This document shows, piece by piece, positions 16,499 to 25,244 of a stretch of DNA of 64,000 bases. The stretch comes from DASUPK01 sp963815665. GTDB lineage: Bacteria; Actinomycetota; Thermoleophilia; Solirubrobacterales; 70-9. The notes beneath the pieces are model-generated. The model was not told the DNA's origin. It searched no databases and saw only the letters and a program-made list of their open reading frames with translations. The translations under genes were made by a program, and so were the position numbers. The DNA is taken from contig CAWFHN010000018.1 in NCBI GenBank assembly GCA_963815665.1, positions 1-64,000 of the forward strand. Reading direction: 5' to 3'. Within the stretch, counting starts at the first letter, position 1. The number at the start of each line of letters is the position of its first letter.

Positions 16499-17386
16499 AT
16501 GCCAAGGAAGAAGAGTCAAGGGAGAGAAGGAGACGATCAGCTTCAGGGATCTGCAGGTGCTGGATTTCATCTGCAGGTTCGGTGTTGTGAACAGGACTGC
16601 CGTTCAGTGGTGGGCCGGCACCGGGAGGTCCGTAACCCTCGACAGGGAGCGGCGGCTGAGAGAAGCAGGACTGATCGCGGCACACCCGCCGATCGGACGA
16701 AGTGGCCCGTTGCTCTCGGTGACTTCCCGTGGCCTGCGGCTCGCCGACCGCAGCGAACTCGGGCCCTCGCGGGTCTCGGTCTGGTCGGCGAACCACTCGG
16801 TTGTCTGCGCCCAGGTCGCCGCCCACCTCGAGGGAGCCGGCGACGAGGTTCTTTCCGAGCGAGAGATGCTCGCCGAGGAAAGGCAGTTCGGGGATCGGTG
16901 CTACTCGGCGCAGCGGAGCTATCCGGATCGCGGCTGGCATCGGCCGGACCTCTACCGCTTCACCCTGGAGGACGGCGAGCCCCAGGAGCACGTGGTCGAA
17001 GTCGAGCTGACTCTGAAGGCGCCAGAGCGCCTGAGCGCCTGGTGGGGATCCTCAAGGCCTGGGATGCTCACAAGTACCGCAACCTCGGGCGCGAGGAAAC
17101 CTTCACGCCATGCAAGGAGACTCCGCACGCGATCATCTATCTCTGCCCGCCCAAGATCCTTCCCCACGTTGAACGGGCGGTCGAGAAGGCGGGGGCAAGC
17201 TGGTGCGTCTCGGTCCAGAAGCTCTGGTTCGACCACTCCCCCTTTGCCCGACCTGAGAGCGAGCCTAGCGGCGGCTCAGGCGACGGCCGTCAACCCCCGG
17301 AGGGGGTCGGGGCGGAGCCCCTTGACGGCCGCGCCGCCGCCGCTACTGTCGCGGCCAGGTCGGGGCTGCATCCGGGCTCAGAGTGA
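16499..17386 (+). pseudogene. replication-relaxation-like protein, frameshifted
   Basis: The N-terminal part reads RDLQVLDFICRFGVVNRTAV and DRERRLREAGLI, a winged-helix region seen in replication-relaxation family proteins of actinobacterial mobile elements. It continues to VELTLKAPERL near 17033. The expected continuation VGILKAWDAHKYRN, then HAIIYLCPPKILPHVERAVE, lies in another frame. An 8-bp tandem duplication at 17026-17041 accounts exactly for the shift. The start is also unclear. The ATG at 16499 has a GAGAGG site but is in a different frame from the homologous N-terminus, whose only in-frame start is GTG at 16557. The gene is therefore broken once and perhaps twice. Confidence 0.6.
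17026..17041 (+). repeat. 8-bp tandem duplication causing a frameshift
   Basis: AGCGCCTG occurs twice in a row. Removing one copy joins the reading frame ending in KAPERL to the one beginning VGILKAW, restoring a single protein. This looks like a replication slippage event. Confidence 0.85.
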
Positions 17387-17396
17387 GAATGGATCC

Positions 17397-18560
17397 GTGG
17401 TGCACACGAGCGGTCACGTGAAGCTCCGGAAGGGTAAGCGCGGGTCGCTCTGGTACTTGAAGTACCGGCCGCCGAACGGCAATCAGACCCACAAGCGGCT
17501 TGGGCCAAACTGGACCGGCCGCGGCCGTCCACCGGCCGGGTACTACACACGGCGGATGGCCGAGGAGGCGCTGCAGGAGGTCCTGACTGACGCCCGTCGT
17601 GGCGAGCTGGATGCGCCGGTGTCGACGGGTGCCACCTTCGCTGACGCGAGCGCCGAATGGCTGCATCACGCGGCGCAGGAGCGCGCCTGCAAGGCCTCGA
17701 CGCTGACGGACTACCGATTGACTGTCCGGAGGCTCGACGAGGTACTTGGCGGTCTGACGGTGGAGGACATCACCACCGCGACGATCGAGCGCTGGCGAGA
17801 CGCTTGGATGGCTCGCGAGTCCCCGTCGAACCGGACGGTCCAGAAATACCTCGTCATCCTCGGCTCGATCTTCCGTCACGCGAAGCGTCGCTATGGCCTG
17901 CGGACCAACCCGATGGATGAGGTGGAGCGTCCGCGCGTCCGGAGCAAGGTCGAGATCGACGTGCTCTCTCCCGAGGAGGTTTGGGCGCTCGTCAGAGCCG
18001 CAGGATCGGAGCAGGACGCGGCGATCTTCCTGACCGCCGCCTTCACGGGACTCCGCCAGGGCGAGCTGCTTGCACTTCGGTGGCGCGATGTCGACTTCGA
18101 GCGTCGCGTTGTTCGCGCCCATCGGACCTACAAGAGCGGCAATGGAGTTGACACGCCGAAGTCGGGCCGGGGGAGGGCAGTGCCGATGGCCGATGAAGTC
18201 GGTCAGGCCCTGGCGCGGCTAAGCGAACGCGAAAACTTCACCGAGGACGACGATCTAGTGTTCCGCGGCCCTCGCGGCCATGTCAACGCGCAGAAGCTGG
18301 GGTACCGATACAAGGCGGCGCTGAAGCGGGCCGGCCTTCGGGAATTGCGCTTCCACGACCTTCGCCACACCTTCGGGACGATCGCAATCAACCGCGCCGA
18401 CATCGTCCAGGTCCAGGCCTGGATGGGCCATGCGGACATCAAGACGACTCAGCGGTACCTGCACTACAAGGCCCGCGAGGACGAAGCAAAGCTGCTCTCC
18501 GGCGCGTTCCGGGCAGGTCTCGCGGTGGACGACAACACCGGCCGCTCGCTTGCGGCTTAG
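17397..18560 (+). CDS. tyrosine recombinase/integrase
   Basis: The 387-residue product has an N-terminal arm-binding-type segment (WYLKYRPPNGNQTHKRLG), a SAM-like core-binding domain (ASTLTDYRLTVRRLDEVLGG, about 95-190), and a catalytic domain. The domain has the first Arg in AAFTGLRQGELLALRW (about residue 217), HDLRHTFGT (about 319), GHADIKTTQRYLHY and the nucleophile Tyr near 353. All catalytic positions are present, so it may still be active. Two adjacent GTGs (17397, 17400) are possible starts. The upstream frame is open but belongs to the pseudogene. It would insert or excise the element next to tRNA-Glu. Confidence 0.88.
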   Translation: MVHTSGHVKLRKGKRGSLWYLKYRPPNGNQTHKRLGPNWTGRGRPPAGYYTRRMAEEALQEVLTDARRGELDAPVSTGATFADASAEWLHHAAQERACKASTLTDYRLTVRRLDEVLGGLTVEDITTATIERWRDAWMARESPSNRTVQKYLVILGSIFRHAKRRYGLRTNPMDEVERPRVRSKVEIDVLSPEEVWALVRAAGSEQDAAIFLTAAFTGLRQGELLALRWRDVDFERRVVRAHRTYKSGNGVDTPKSGRGRAVPMADEVGQALARLSERENFTEDDDLVFRGPRGHVNAQKLGYRYKAALKRAGLRELRFHDLRHTFGTIAINRADIVQVQAWMGHADIKTTQRYLHYKAREDEAKLLSGAFRAGLAVDDNTGRSLAA

Positions 18561-18566
18561 CAGCGC

Positions 18567-19264
18567 GTGGCAAAGAAGCAACCACGCCACTCGAAGACAA
18601 AGGTCGACCAAGCGGGCCGGCCCTGACCCGATGGATCCAGAAGGACGAGGGCGAGGTAACAGAGGCCGCGGAGGCCCTCCAGGTCGTTCGCTCATGGCGA
18701 GCACGGCATGCAGGGCCTCTGGCTCTTGTAACGCCCGGAGTGCGGAACTGGGTCGATCAGGAGTCCAGCCAGATTGTCGTCGGCCAGCGCCTCAAGCGGA
18801 TGCCCCAGATCATCATCAAGCTTGGGCGCTTCCCCTCGATGCGGCTGACGCAGATGGAGGACATCGGGGGCTGCCGGGCCGTGCTGCAAGATCCACCGGA
18901 AGTCGATGCCGTGGCTCGTCGGATCGAAGCCAAGTGGAAGATCCGCTACCGCAACGACTACAGGGAAGACGGCAAGCCTGGAACGGGTTACCGAGCGCTT
19001 CACTACGTTGTCGTTCGCCGCGGGCTTCTGATCGAGGTTCAGCTTCGCACCAAGATGCAGCACGAATGGGCCGAGATCGTCGAACGGACGGCGAGCCGGC
19101 TGGCGTTCGATCTCAAGGACGGGCAGGGGCCAGACGAGTTGATCGAGTACTTTCGTGTTGCCTCGGATATCCGATGGCTCACGGAAACGGGGCGAACGCC
19201 CGATGAAGGGCTCATAGCCGAACTCGACGAACTTAGGACTCGTGTTCGGAAATACTTCCAATAG
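18567..19264 (+). pseudogene. RelA/SpoT-type nucleotidyltransferase, probably frameshifted near the N-terminus
   Basis: The synthetase-like domain is clear: MEDIGGCRAVL, GTGYRALHYVVVRRG and IEVQLRTKMQHEWAEIVE, ending at 19264. Homology begins well before the GTG at 18740, because the same frame upstream reads EALQVVRSWRARHAGPLALV, the usual N-terminal helix. No ATG, GTG or TTG exists in that frame back to the integrase. A natural start, GTG at 18567 (MAKKQPRHSKTKVD), lies in another frame and stops at 18624. One base lost near 18617-18622 would explain this. Alternatives are an unusual CTG start at 18623 or a shorter active protein from 18740. Members make (p)ppGpp or related alarmones. Confidence 0.6.
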
Positions 19265-19273
19265 GTTTCGACT

Positions 19274-19432
19274 ATGCCGCTAAGACACTTCCTCCTCATC
19301 TACAACCACGACGATCAAGAGTTGATCGAAGCGAAGGATCTCGGTACGAGCGGCGATGACGCGGCCCAGACCTATTCGGAGTACGAGGAGAAATACCGTG
19401 ACCACCACGGGATCGAGATCGTCCTGGTCTCG
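19274..19432 (+). pseudogene. small conserved protein truncated at the island edge
   Basis: The first 52 codons (MPLRHFLLIYNHDDQELIEA, through HHGIEIVLV) look like a small protein that, from memory, is often encoded after RelA/SpoT-type genes in actinobacteria. After that the frame runs straight through a terminator hairpin and into the antisense of a VOC gene, ending only at 20098. The natural C-terminus seems lost, which suggests a deletion or recombination joint near 19430. Confidence 0.45.
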
Positions 19433-19457
19433 AAAGCCCTGCTCTTGCGGGGCTTTT
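19433..19457 (+). terminator. intrinsic terminator hairpin
   Basis: AAAGCCCTG pairs with CGGGGCTTT around a 6-base loop (one G-T pair), followed by a short T run on the plus strand. It can end transcription from the island. It also lies 14 bases past the stop of the minus-strand VOC gene. Confidence 0.7.
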
Positions 19458-19471
19458 CATTGCGTCGGCTT

Positions 19472-19885
19472 CTAGTGGAGCTGGGGGGCGTACGAGATGC
19501 CCACGATCGAACACTCGCCCGACAGGAGCCGGGCGACGATCTGGCCCCAGGGTTGCTTGCGCGCGGGATGGAGCAACGCGAAGCCGGCCGCACCGAGCTC
19601 CTCCGCGGCGGCCTGAACCGCCGCGGCGTCGGCGACCTCGAACTCGAGGCTCACCTGCGGGACCGGCCGGTCGGACGGCCACTCGGAGACCCCGAAGCAC
19701 GCCTGAGCCGCCTCGGAGAGCGGCCACACCCCGAAGTGCTTGCTGCCGGCGATCTGGTCGCTCCAGAAGTACTCGCCCCCGGACTGGTCCTCGAGCGGCA
19801 ACCCGAGCGTCTCGACATACAGCCGGCGAGCAGCCGGCGGGTCCGCGGCAATCACGCTGACGCTTGTGATGAATTCAATATCCAT
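19472..19885 (-). CDS. VOC-family (glyoxalase/bleomycin-resistance fold) protein
   Basis: This 137-residue protein begins MDIEFITSVSVIAADPPAA, the first beta strand and helix of the vicinal oxygen chelate fold. It continues with YVETLGLPLED and the second repeat PQVSLEFEVADAAAVQAAAEELGAAG. The closing metal strand region is weak (SIVGISYAP), so metal binding is uncertain. The longest frame starts at 19942, but the ATG at 19885 gives the standard N-terminus. Function beyond the fold cannot be told. Confidence 0.75.
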   Translation of the reverse strand: MDIEFITSVSVIAADPPAARRLYVETLGLPLEDQSGGEYFWSDQIAGSKHFGVWPLSEAAQACFGVSEWPSDRPVPQVSLEFEVADAAAVQAAAEELGAAGFALLHPARKQPWGQIVARLLSGECSIVGISYAPQLH

Positions 19886-20128
19886 GCCCCGGATACAACC
19901 ACTCGACCTGGCGGCGCTCTTGAACGAAACGGACACCTTCACGCTCCGCCGACCTGGCGCCAGTCAGCCCACCAGTTGCGCCGTCCCTCAAGGTCGTCGC
20001 GCGGAGACTCGCCGAGATTGGGCGCACGGCGGCAATCCCACGGGTCGCCTCCGGCCCCGGGAGCAGCGCGCCGTTCTCGAACAACCCGCGGCGGGTGATC
20101 GCCGGCGAGATGGCGGATACTCCGGTCG

Positions 20129-20455
20129 ATGCCCGCCCCCTTGATCGAGTTCCCGGCCGACGACCCCGAGCGCGCCCGTCGTTTCTGGAATGGCGTGCTC
20201 GGCGCCGAGCTCGCGCCGAGGAAGTCCGAGGAGGGAGCGGGATGGGAGCTGGAGAGCGACGGCCTGCGCCTCGGCGTTCACGAGCGCGGACCGGGTCCCG
20301 GCGACACCGCGGCGCTCCCCTACATCACCGTGGCCGATCTTCCCGGTGCCCTTCGGCGCGTTGCGGAGCTCGGCGGCTCGGTGATCCATCCCGGTGAGCG
20401 CTGGGCCGTCTGCCGCGACTCAGAGGGCAGCCCGTTCGCGCTCGCGGCCGGCTGA
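20129..20455 (+). CDS. VOC-family protein
   Basis: This 108-residue glyoxalase-fold protein has IEFPADDPERARRFWNGVLG, LRLGVHERGPGPGD and a C-terminal CRDSEGSPFALAAG that matches the usual D-P-x-G-N end strand. It is short but complete. It is separated from the MCE operon by 261 bases and is probably its own unit. Its ligand cannot be identified. The 186 bases before it show no gene. Confidence 0.75.
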   Translation: MPAPLIEFPADDPERARRFWNGVLGAELAPRKSEEGAGWELESDGLRLGVHERGPGPGDTAALPYITVADLPGALRRVAELGGSVIHPGERWAVCRDSEGSPFALAAG

Positions 20456-20716
20456 CCGGACCCCCAGCGGGGGCAGGGAAGCGCCGAAAGGGGTCGAAAT
20501 CGAGGCGATTAAGCACCCGTTAACGCCCGGAAAGTACGGCCAATTACCGGTCCTGCGCCTGGGGTCCAAGGTAGGATCGCGCCTGGAGCTGCTGGATGCG
20601 GCAGGAGAGAGAGACTGCTGGGAAGCAGGTGAGGAGCTGCTGGAGGATGGGACCGTCATAGGGACCCGAACGGAGGCTCATGGCTCAAGACCGAACTGCC
20701 GCCAGGTAGTGCATAC
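20456..20716 (+). other. leader region before the MCE operon
   Basis: No gene is supported in these 261 bases. TAGGAT at about 20570 could be a -10 box. A 9-codon frame from the ATG at 20680 to the TAG at 20707 has GGAGG only three bases ahead, so it is a weak candidate for a leader peptide. Confidence 0.3.
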
Positions 20717-22180
20717 GTGACGCCTGACGAGGAGGCTGTTTCACCCCAGACTGCGCGCGTACGGGGGGGCGGCGGATTCACTCGGCTGGCCGGGATCGGG
20801 GCCCTGGCGCTGGTCGCCATCGCGATCATCGTGCTCCTGCTCTCCGGTGGCGGCTCGTCCAACCAGTACCGCCTGCTTTTCGAGACCGGTGGGCAGCTCG
20901 TCAAGGGCAACCAGGTCCTGATCGGCGGCGCCCCCGTCGGCAGCGTCGACAGCGTCTCGCTGAACGACAACGGCCAGGCGCAGGTCGACATCTCCGTCAA
21001 CCGGCCGCTGCACGAGGGAACCTCGGCGATCATCCGCGCGACCTCCCTGTCGGGGATCGCCAACCGCTATGTCTCCCTCCAACCGGGCCCGGACAGCAAC
21101 CCCGAGCTCAAGAACGACGAGGTCATCTCCGAGGTCGACACCACCACCCCCGTCGACCTCGATCAGCTCTTCAACACCCTCCGAGGGCCGGAGCGGCAGG
21201 CCCTCCGCAACATCATCCAGGGATCCGCAACGGTCTACGCCGGCAAGGGGCCGCAGGCAAACCAGACCTACAAGTACCTGAGCCCCTCTCTAGTCGCTAC
21301 GGACCGGCTGCTCAGGGAGCTCGACAGCGACGAGGGCAACCTCACCAACTTCATCGTCAACGGCGCCAGCGTCGTCTCGGCGGTGGCGGAGCGCCGGGCG
21401 GACCTCTCCGCACTGACCCAGAACGCGAACACCGCGCTTGGCGCGATCGCGAGCCAGAACCAGTCGTTCGATCAGGCGCTCGTCGCACTGCCGGGCGCCC
21501 TCCGCCAGGCGAACACCACGTTCCACAACCTCCGGCCGGCGCTCGACGATCTGGATCCGCTGATCAACGCGACCAGGGCATCCACCAAGAACCTCGCGCC
21601 CTTCCTGCGCCAGCTCCATCCGGTTCTGACCCGCTCGGTCCCCGTCTTCAGGGACCTGAACCGGGCGGTGAACCTGAAGGGCAAGTCAAACGACCTGGCC
21701 GACGCGACCGGTGACTTCGCGGCGCTGGAGAGCCGCGCCGCCGAGGCCGTGCCGATCACGGTCAAGGCGATGCAGGACTCGCAGCCGAACCTGCAGTTCC
21801 TGCGCCCCTACACGCCCGACCTGACCGCCGCGGTCGCCCACCTCAACCAGGTGGCCGGCTACTACGACGCCGATGCCCACTACCTCCGCGTCGCGCCGGT
21901 CGGTATGGGCATCTTCTCTCCGACCCCCGCCACCTGCAAGACGGCTCCGGGCAGCACCTGCACGTTCGCGCCCCAGAACTCCGCCGACGTCTACGACGAC
22001 TACACGCTCGGCACGAACCGCGGCATCTTCAGGCGCTGCCCCGGTGGTTCGAGCGCCGTCCTCTCCGGCAGCAACCCGTTCGCCGTGCCCTCGGCCGCCG
22101 GGATCTTCCTCGGTCCTCCCAACGGCGCCCCCGCCAGTCCCGCCTCCTGTAACTCGAGCCAAACGGTGCCGGGGCCATGA
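20717..22180 (+). CDS. MCE-family (MlaD-domain) protein, first of six
   Basis: This 487-residue protein has an N-terminal membrane anchor (IGALALVAIAIIVLLLSG, about 26-44) and then the MlaD/MCE domain with ETGGQLVKGNQVLIGGAPVG (about 55-75). A long helical region follows, and a Pro/Ser-rich end. MCE proteins form the ring or tube part of lipid importers. The GTG at 20717 is the only in-frame start near the anchor. It overlaps the next gene by 4 bp (ATGA). The three-part layout is that of MceA-F proteins of actinobacteria. Confidence 0.85.
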   Translation: MTPDEEAVSPQTARVRGGGGFTRLAGIGALALVAIAIIVLLLSGGGSSNQYRLLFETGGQLVKGNQVLIGGAPVGSVDSVSLNDNGQAQVDISVNRPLHEGTSAIIRATSLSGIANRYVSLQPGPDSNPELKNDEVISEVDTTTPVDLDQLFNTLRGPERQALRNIIQGSATVYAGKGPQANQTYKYLSPSLVATDRLLRELDSDEGNLTNFIVNGASVVSAVAERRADLSALTQNANTALGAIASQNQSFDQALVALPGALRQANTTFHNLRPALDDLDPLINATRASTKNLAPFLRQLHPVLTRSVPVFRDLNRAVNLKGKSNDLADATGDFAALESRAAEAVPITVKAMQDSQPNLQFLRPYTPDLTAAVAHLNQVAGYYDADAHYLRVAPVGMGIFSPTPATCKTAPGSTCTFAPQNSADVYDDYTLGTNRGIFRRCPGGSSAVLSGSNPFAVPSAAGIFLGPPNGAPASPASCNSSQTVPGP

Positions 22181-23760
22181 GGCGGATCGGCCTCATCGTC
22201 GCCGGGCTGCTGCTCGCCGCGCTGCTGATCGCGCTGCCCGCGATCGGCTCGAACGGGACCAGCGGCACCTATCTCGTCAGGGGGTACTTCGACAACGGCT
22301 CGTTCGTGGTGTCCGGAGAGCAGGTGCGGGTGGCGGGAGCGGACGTCGGCACGGTCCAATCGGTCGACGTCTCGAACGACCACGAGATCGCCAGCCTCGA
22401 GGGCGGGCCGCACCCGGTGCCGGGCAAAGCGGTGGTCGTGATGGAGATCGACAATTCGGGCTTCAAGGACTTCCGCCAGGACGCGAGCTGCCTGATCCGC
22501 CCCCAGTCGCTGATCGGCGAGAAGTACATCGACTGCACGCCGACCCAGCCGCGGGCGCCAGGGACCCAGCCTCCGCCTCCGCTCCAGAAGATCCCAGACG
22601 GCCAGACCGGCGCCGGCCAGTACCTGCTGCCCCTGGAGAACAACGGCAAGACGGTCGACCTCGACCTGGTCCAGAACATCCAGCGGCTGCCCTACCGCGA
22701 CCGCTTCCGGATCATCCTCAACGACCTAGGCGCCGGCCTCGCCGGCCGCGGGCAGGACCTGGGCGAGGTGATCGACCGTGCCAACCCGGCGCTGCGCCAG
22801 ACCGACCGCGTCCTCGCCATCCTCGCCCAGCAGAACCAGCAGCTCGCCAGTCTGGCGAGCAACGGCGACACCGTCCTCGCCCCGCTCGCGCGCAACCGCG
22901 CTCACATCACCGGCTTCCTCCACAACGCCGCGATCTCGGGCCAGGCGACCGCGGAGCGGAGCGCCGACCTCGAGGAGGGTCTCCGGAAGCTCCCGGCGAC
23001 GCTCCACCAGATCAGGTTGACGTCGAGCAAGCTGAAGGACTTCGCCGATCAGGGCACGCCCCTCTTCGCCGACCTCAACAAGGTGGCACCCGGCCTCAAC
23101 AAGGCGACGATCAACCTGCCGAAGTTCGCCCAGGAGGGCATCCCCGCCCTGCAGACCCTCGGGACGGCCGCGCAGACAGCGGGCCCGAAGCTCGCCGCCT
23201 CCGACGGCTTGCTCTCCGATCTGGCGGGGACGGCGAGCTCCTCGGTTCCGGTCGGCAACAACTTCGCCGCCCTCCTCAGCACGTTCGAGAAGACCCAGGG
23301 CTTCCAGTCCCTGATGAGCTTCATCTACAACACGACCGGCTCCCTGAACGGCTTCGACCAGTTCGGGCACTTCCAGCGCTCCAACCTCCAGCTCAGCACC
23401 TGCGTCGAGGTCGTCGCCACACCGGCCGGCGGCTGCGAAGCGTTCTTCTCGCAGGGCGCCACCGCCGCTTCGAAGGCGAATAGGCAGAAGACGGGGAAGA
23501 AGGCCAAGGTCTCCAAGGCCAAGGGCGAGCTGCGTTCCGCCTCGCCGCTGCCGCAGGTCAACGTTCCGAACATCCAGGACCTGATCCCGCAGCTCAGCCC
23601 GGATCTGGGGCAGACGGCGCCTGATGGCTCCGGCTCCGACGGCACGACGACGACGCCGCAGGAGAACCAGGACACGACAACGACGCCTTCAGGCCGGCAG
23701 GACGTCTCGATGAACGAGGCGCAGATGTTCCTCCAGTTCCTGCTCGGGGGCGGAGCATGA
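22177..23760 (+). CDS. MCE-family protein, second of six
   Basis: The 527-residue product has an N-terminal anchor (IGLIVAGLLLAALLIAL, about 4-21) and an MCE domain (VVSGEQVRVAGADVGTVQSV, about 48-67). The domain is enlarged by a loop holding PGTQPPPPLQ. A helical tube-forming region follows, and a Thr-rich tail near residues 490-510. A basic stretch KKAKVSKAKG occurs near residue 445. It overlaps both neighbours by 4 bp, so all six are translated as a set. It is likely a subunit of a mixed MCE assembly across the envelope. Confidence 0.85.
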   Translation: MRRIGLIVAGLLLAALLIALPAIGSNGTSGTYLVRGYFDNGSFVVSGEQVRVAGADVGTVQSVDVSNDHEIASLEGGPHPVPGKAVVVMEIDNSGFKDFRQDASCLIRPQSLIGEKYIDCTPTQPRAPGTQPPPPLQKIPDGQTGAGQYLLPLENNGKTVDLDLVQNIQRLPYRDRFRIILNDLGAGLAGRGQDLGEVIDRANPALRQTDRVLAILAQQNQQLASLASNGDTVLAPLARNRAHITGFLHNAAISGQATAERSADLEEGLRKLPATLHQIRLTSSKLKDFADQGTPLFADLNKVAPGLNKATINLPKFAQEGIPALQTLGTAAQTAGPKLAASDGLLSDLAGTASSSVPVGNNFAALLSTFEKTQGFQSLMSFIYNTTGSLNGFDQFGHFQRSNLQLSTCVEVVATPAGGCEAFFSQGATAASKANRQKTGKKAKVSKAKGELRSASPLPQVNVPNIQDLIPQLSPDLGQTAPDGSGSDGTTTTPQENQDTTTTPSGRQDVSMNEAQMFLQFLLGGGA

Positions 23761-25244
23761 GGGGCGGGCGCGTGGGCAGCCTGGCCGCCAGCCCGACCCT
23801 CGTCGGAGCCGTGACCGTCCTCGTGGTCGTCGTGGCCGTGTTCCTCTCCTACCAGGCCAACCAGGGCCTGCCGTTCGTCCCCACCTACAAGCTCTCCGCC
23901 CAGCTGCCCAACGCGGAGACGCTGGTGCCCGGGAACGAGGTGCGGATCGGCGGGATCCGCGTGGGTCAGATCAAGTCGGTCGACCCCGAGACGGTCAACA
24001 ACGCCCCCTGCCCGAACGACCCCACGCGGCAGTGCACCACCCAGGTCGCCAAGGTGAACATGGAGCTCAACCAGGACCTCGACCCGCTGCCGGAGAACTC
24101 GACCGTGGTCGTGCGGGCAAAGTCCGCCCTGGGCCTCAAGTACCTGGAGATCGACCGCGGTAACTCCAGCCAGGGCTTCAGCCCGGGATCGACGATGCCG
24201 CTCACGGCGGCCCGGCCCGAGCCGGTGGAGATCGACCAGGTCTTCAACATGTTCGATGACCCGACCAGGACGGCGATTCAGACCAACCTGCTCGAGTTCG
24301 GCAACGCGCTGGCGGGACGCGGGGTGGACCTGAACGAGGCGATCGGCCAGCTGAAGCCGCTGGTCGAGGTCCTGACCCCCGTGATGAAGAACCTGGCGGA
24401 CCCGAACACGGGGCTCTCGAACTTCATCTCCTCGCTGTCGGCCACAGCCGCGGAGGTCGCTCCGGTCGCCGAGATCCAGGGGCAGCTCTTCGTGGACCTC
24501 GACACGACCTTCGCTGCTTTCGCCCGCGTCTCGCGGCCCTTCATCCAGGACGCCATCTCCAAGGGCCCGGAAACGGAGCAGACGGCGATCGACACGCTGC
24601 CGACGATTCGCCCCTTCCTCGCCAACACCGGAAAGCTCTTCAGCGAGCTGCGCCCCGGGTTCCACGCGCTGGCGCCGAGCCAGAAGGCGCTGGGCCAGTC
24701 CGTCGTCGAGGGGGTCAAGGCGCTGGCTTTCGCCCCGGGGCTCAACGCGCAGCTCGACCCGACCGCACAGGCGGTGCTCAACCTCTCGAACGACGCGAGC
24801 GCCCGCCAGGGGATCAACGACCTGACGACGTTCAACAACACGCTGGGGCCACCGCTGTCGTTCATCACGCCGGCGCAGTCGGTCTGCAACTACGCCTCGA
24901 TCCTGTTCAGCAACGCCGCGAACCTGGCGAGTTACAACGACGGCATCGGGAACGGGCAGAGGTTCATCGTGCTCCAGCCGCCGATCGGTCCCGGCAGCAC
25001 GGCCGGGCCCAGCGCAGTTCCAGCGAACGGTGGAGGCCAGAGCACCAATTTCCTCCACTACAACCCCTACCCGAACACGGCGGCACCGGGGCAGACCCGA
25101 GAGTGCGAGGCGGGTAACGAGGGCTTCCCGGCCGGGGTCGCGATCGGGAACGTCCCCGGCAACCAGGGCATCCACACCTCCGGGCAGATCCTCCAGCAGG
25201 TTCAGAAGACGAAGGCGCCCAAGAAGAAGAAGGGCAAGAAGTGA
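23757..25244 (+). CDS. MCE-family protein, third of six
   Basis: This 495-residue protein has an anchor helix (about 16-33: VGAVTVLVVVVAVFLSY) and an MCE domain with ETLVPGNEVRIGGIRVGQIK (about 57-76). It continues with a long helical region and a strongly basic C-terminus (KTKAPKKKKGKK). The lysine tail is like those of other exported proteins in this window. The start ATG overlaps the previous stop, and its own stop overlaps the GTG of the next gene. Confidence 0.85.
   Translation: MRGGRVGSLAASPTLVGAVTVLVVVVAVFLSYQANQGLPFVPTYKLSAQLPNAETLVPGNEVRIGGIRVGQIKSVDPETVNNAPCPNDPTRQCTTQVAKVNMELNQDLDPLPENSTVVVRAKSALGLKYLEIDRGNSSQGFSPGSTMPLTAARPEPVEIDQVFNMFDDPTRTAIQTNLLEFGNALAGRGVDLNEAIGQLKPLVEVLTPVMKNLADPNTGLSNFISSLSATAAEVAPVAEIQGQLFVDLDTTFAAFARVSRPFIQDAISKGPETEQTAIDTLPTIRPFLANTGKLFSELRPGFHALAPSQKALGQSVVEGVKALAFAPGLNAQLDPTAQAVLNLSNDASARQGINDLTTFNNTLGPPLSFITPAQSVCNYASILFSNAANLASYNDGIGNGQRFIVLQPPIGPGSTAGPSAVPANGGGQSTNFLHYNPYPNTAAPGQTRECEAGNEGFPAGVAIGNVPGNQGIHTSGQILQQVQKTKAPKKKKGKK

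Larger units (their letters stand above)
16403..19432 (+). mobile_element. decaying integrative island next to tRNA-Glu
   Basis: The segment between tRNA-Glu and the terminator at 19433 holds a replication-relaxation-type pseudogene, a tyrosine integrase, a frameshifted RelA/SpoT-type gene and a C-terminally truncated small gene. Three of four genes look broken, so the element is probably immobile. Integration beside a tRNA and the integrase are typical of actinobacterial integrative elements. The ends are my estimate: no direct repeats marking attL and attR were found by eye. The first 96 bases after the tRNA hold no gene. Confidence 0.55.

Noticed and set aside
16557..18560. One 667-codon open frame covering the replication-relaxation region and the integrase
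   Set aside because: The first half matches one family only to about 17033 and then continues out of frame by chance into the integrase frame. It is a pseudogene plus a separate integrase, not a fusion protein.
20680..20709. Nine-codon leader peptide before the first MCE gene
   Set aside because: The ribosome site is only three bases from the ATG and there is no attenuator-like hairpin or repeated codon. Too weak to call.
23325..25175. Very long minus-strand open frame opposite the MCE genes
   Set aside because: It lies antisense to two clear MCE genes, has no recognisable domain and an odd Arg/Val/Leu/Asp-rich composition expected from antisense GC-rich coding DNA. The same applies to 25202-26848 (-) and 12133-13512 (-).
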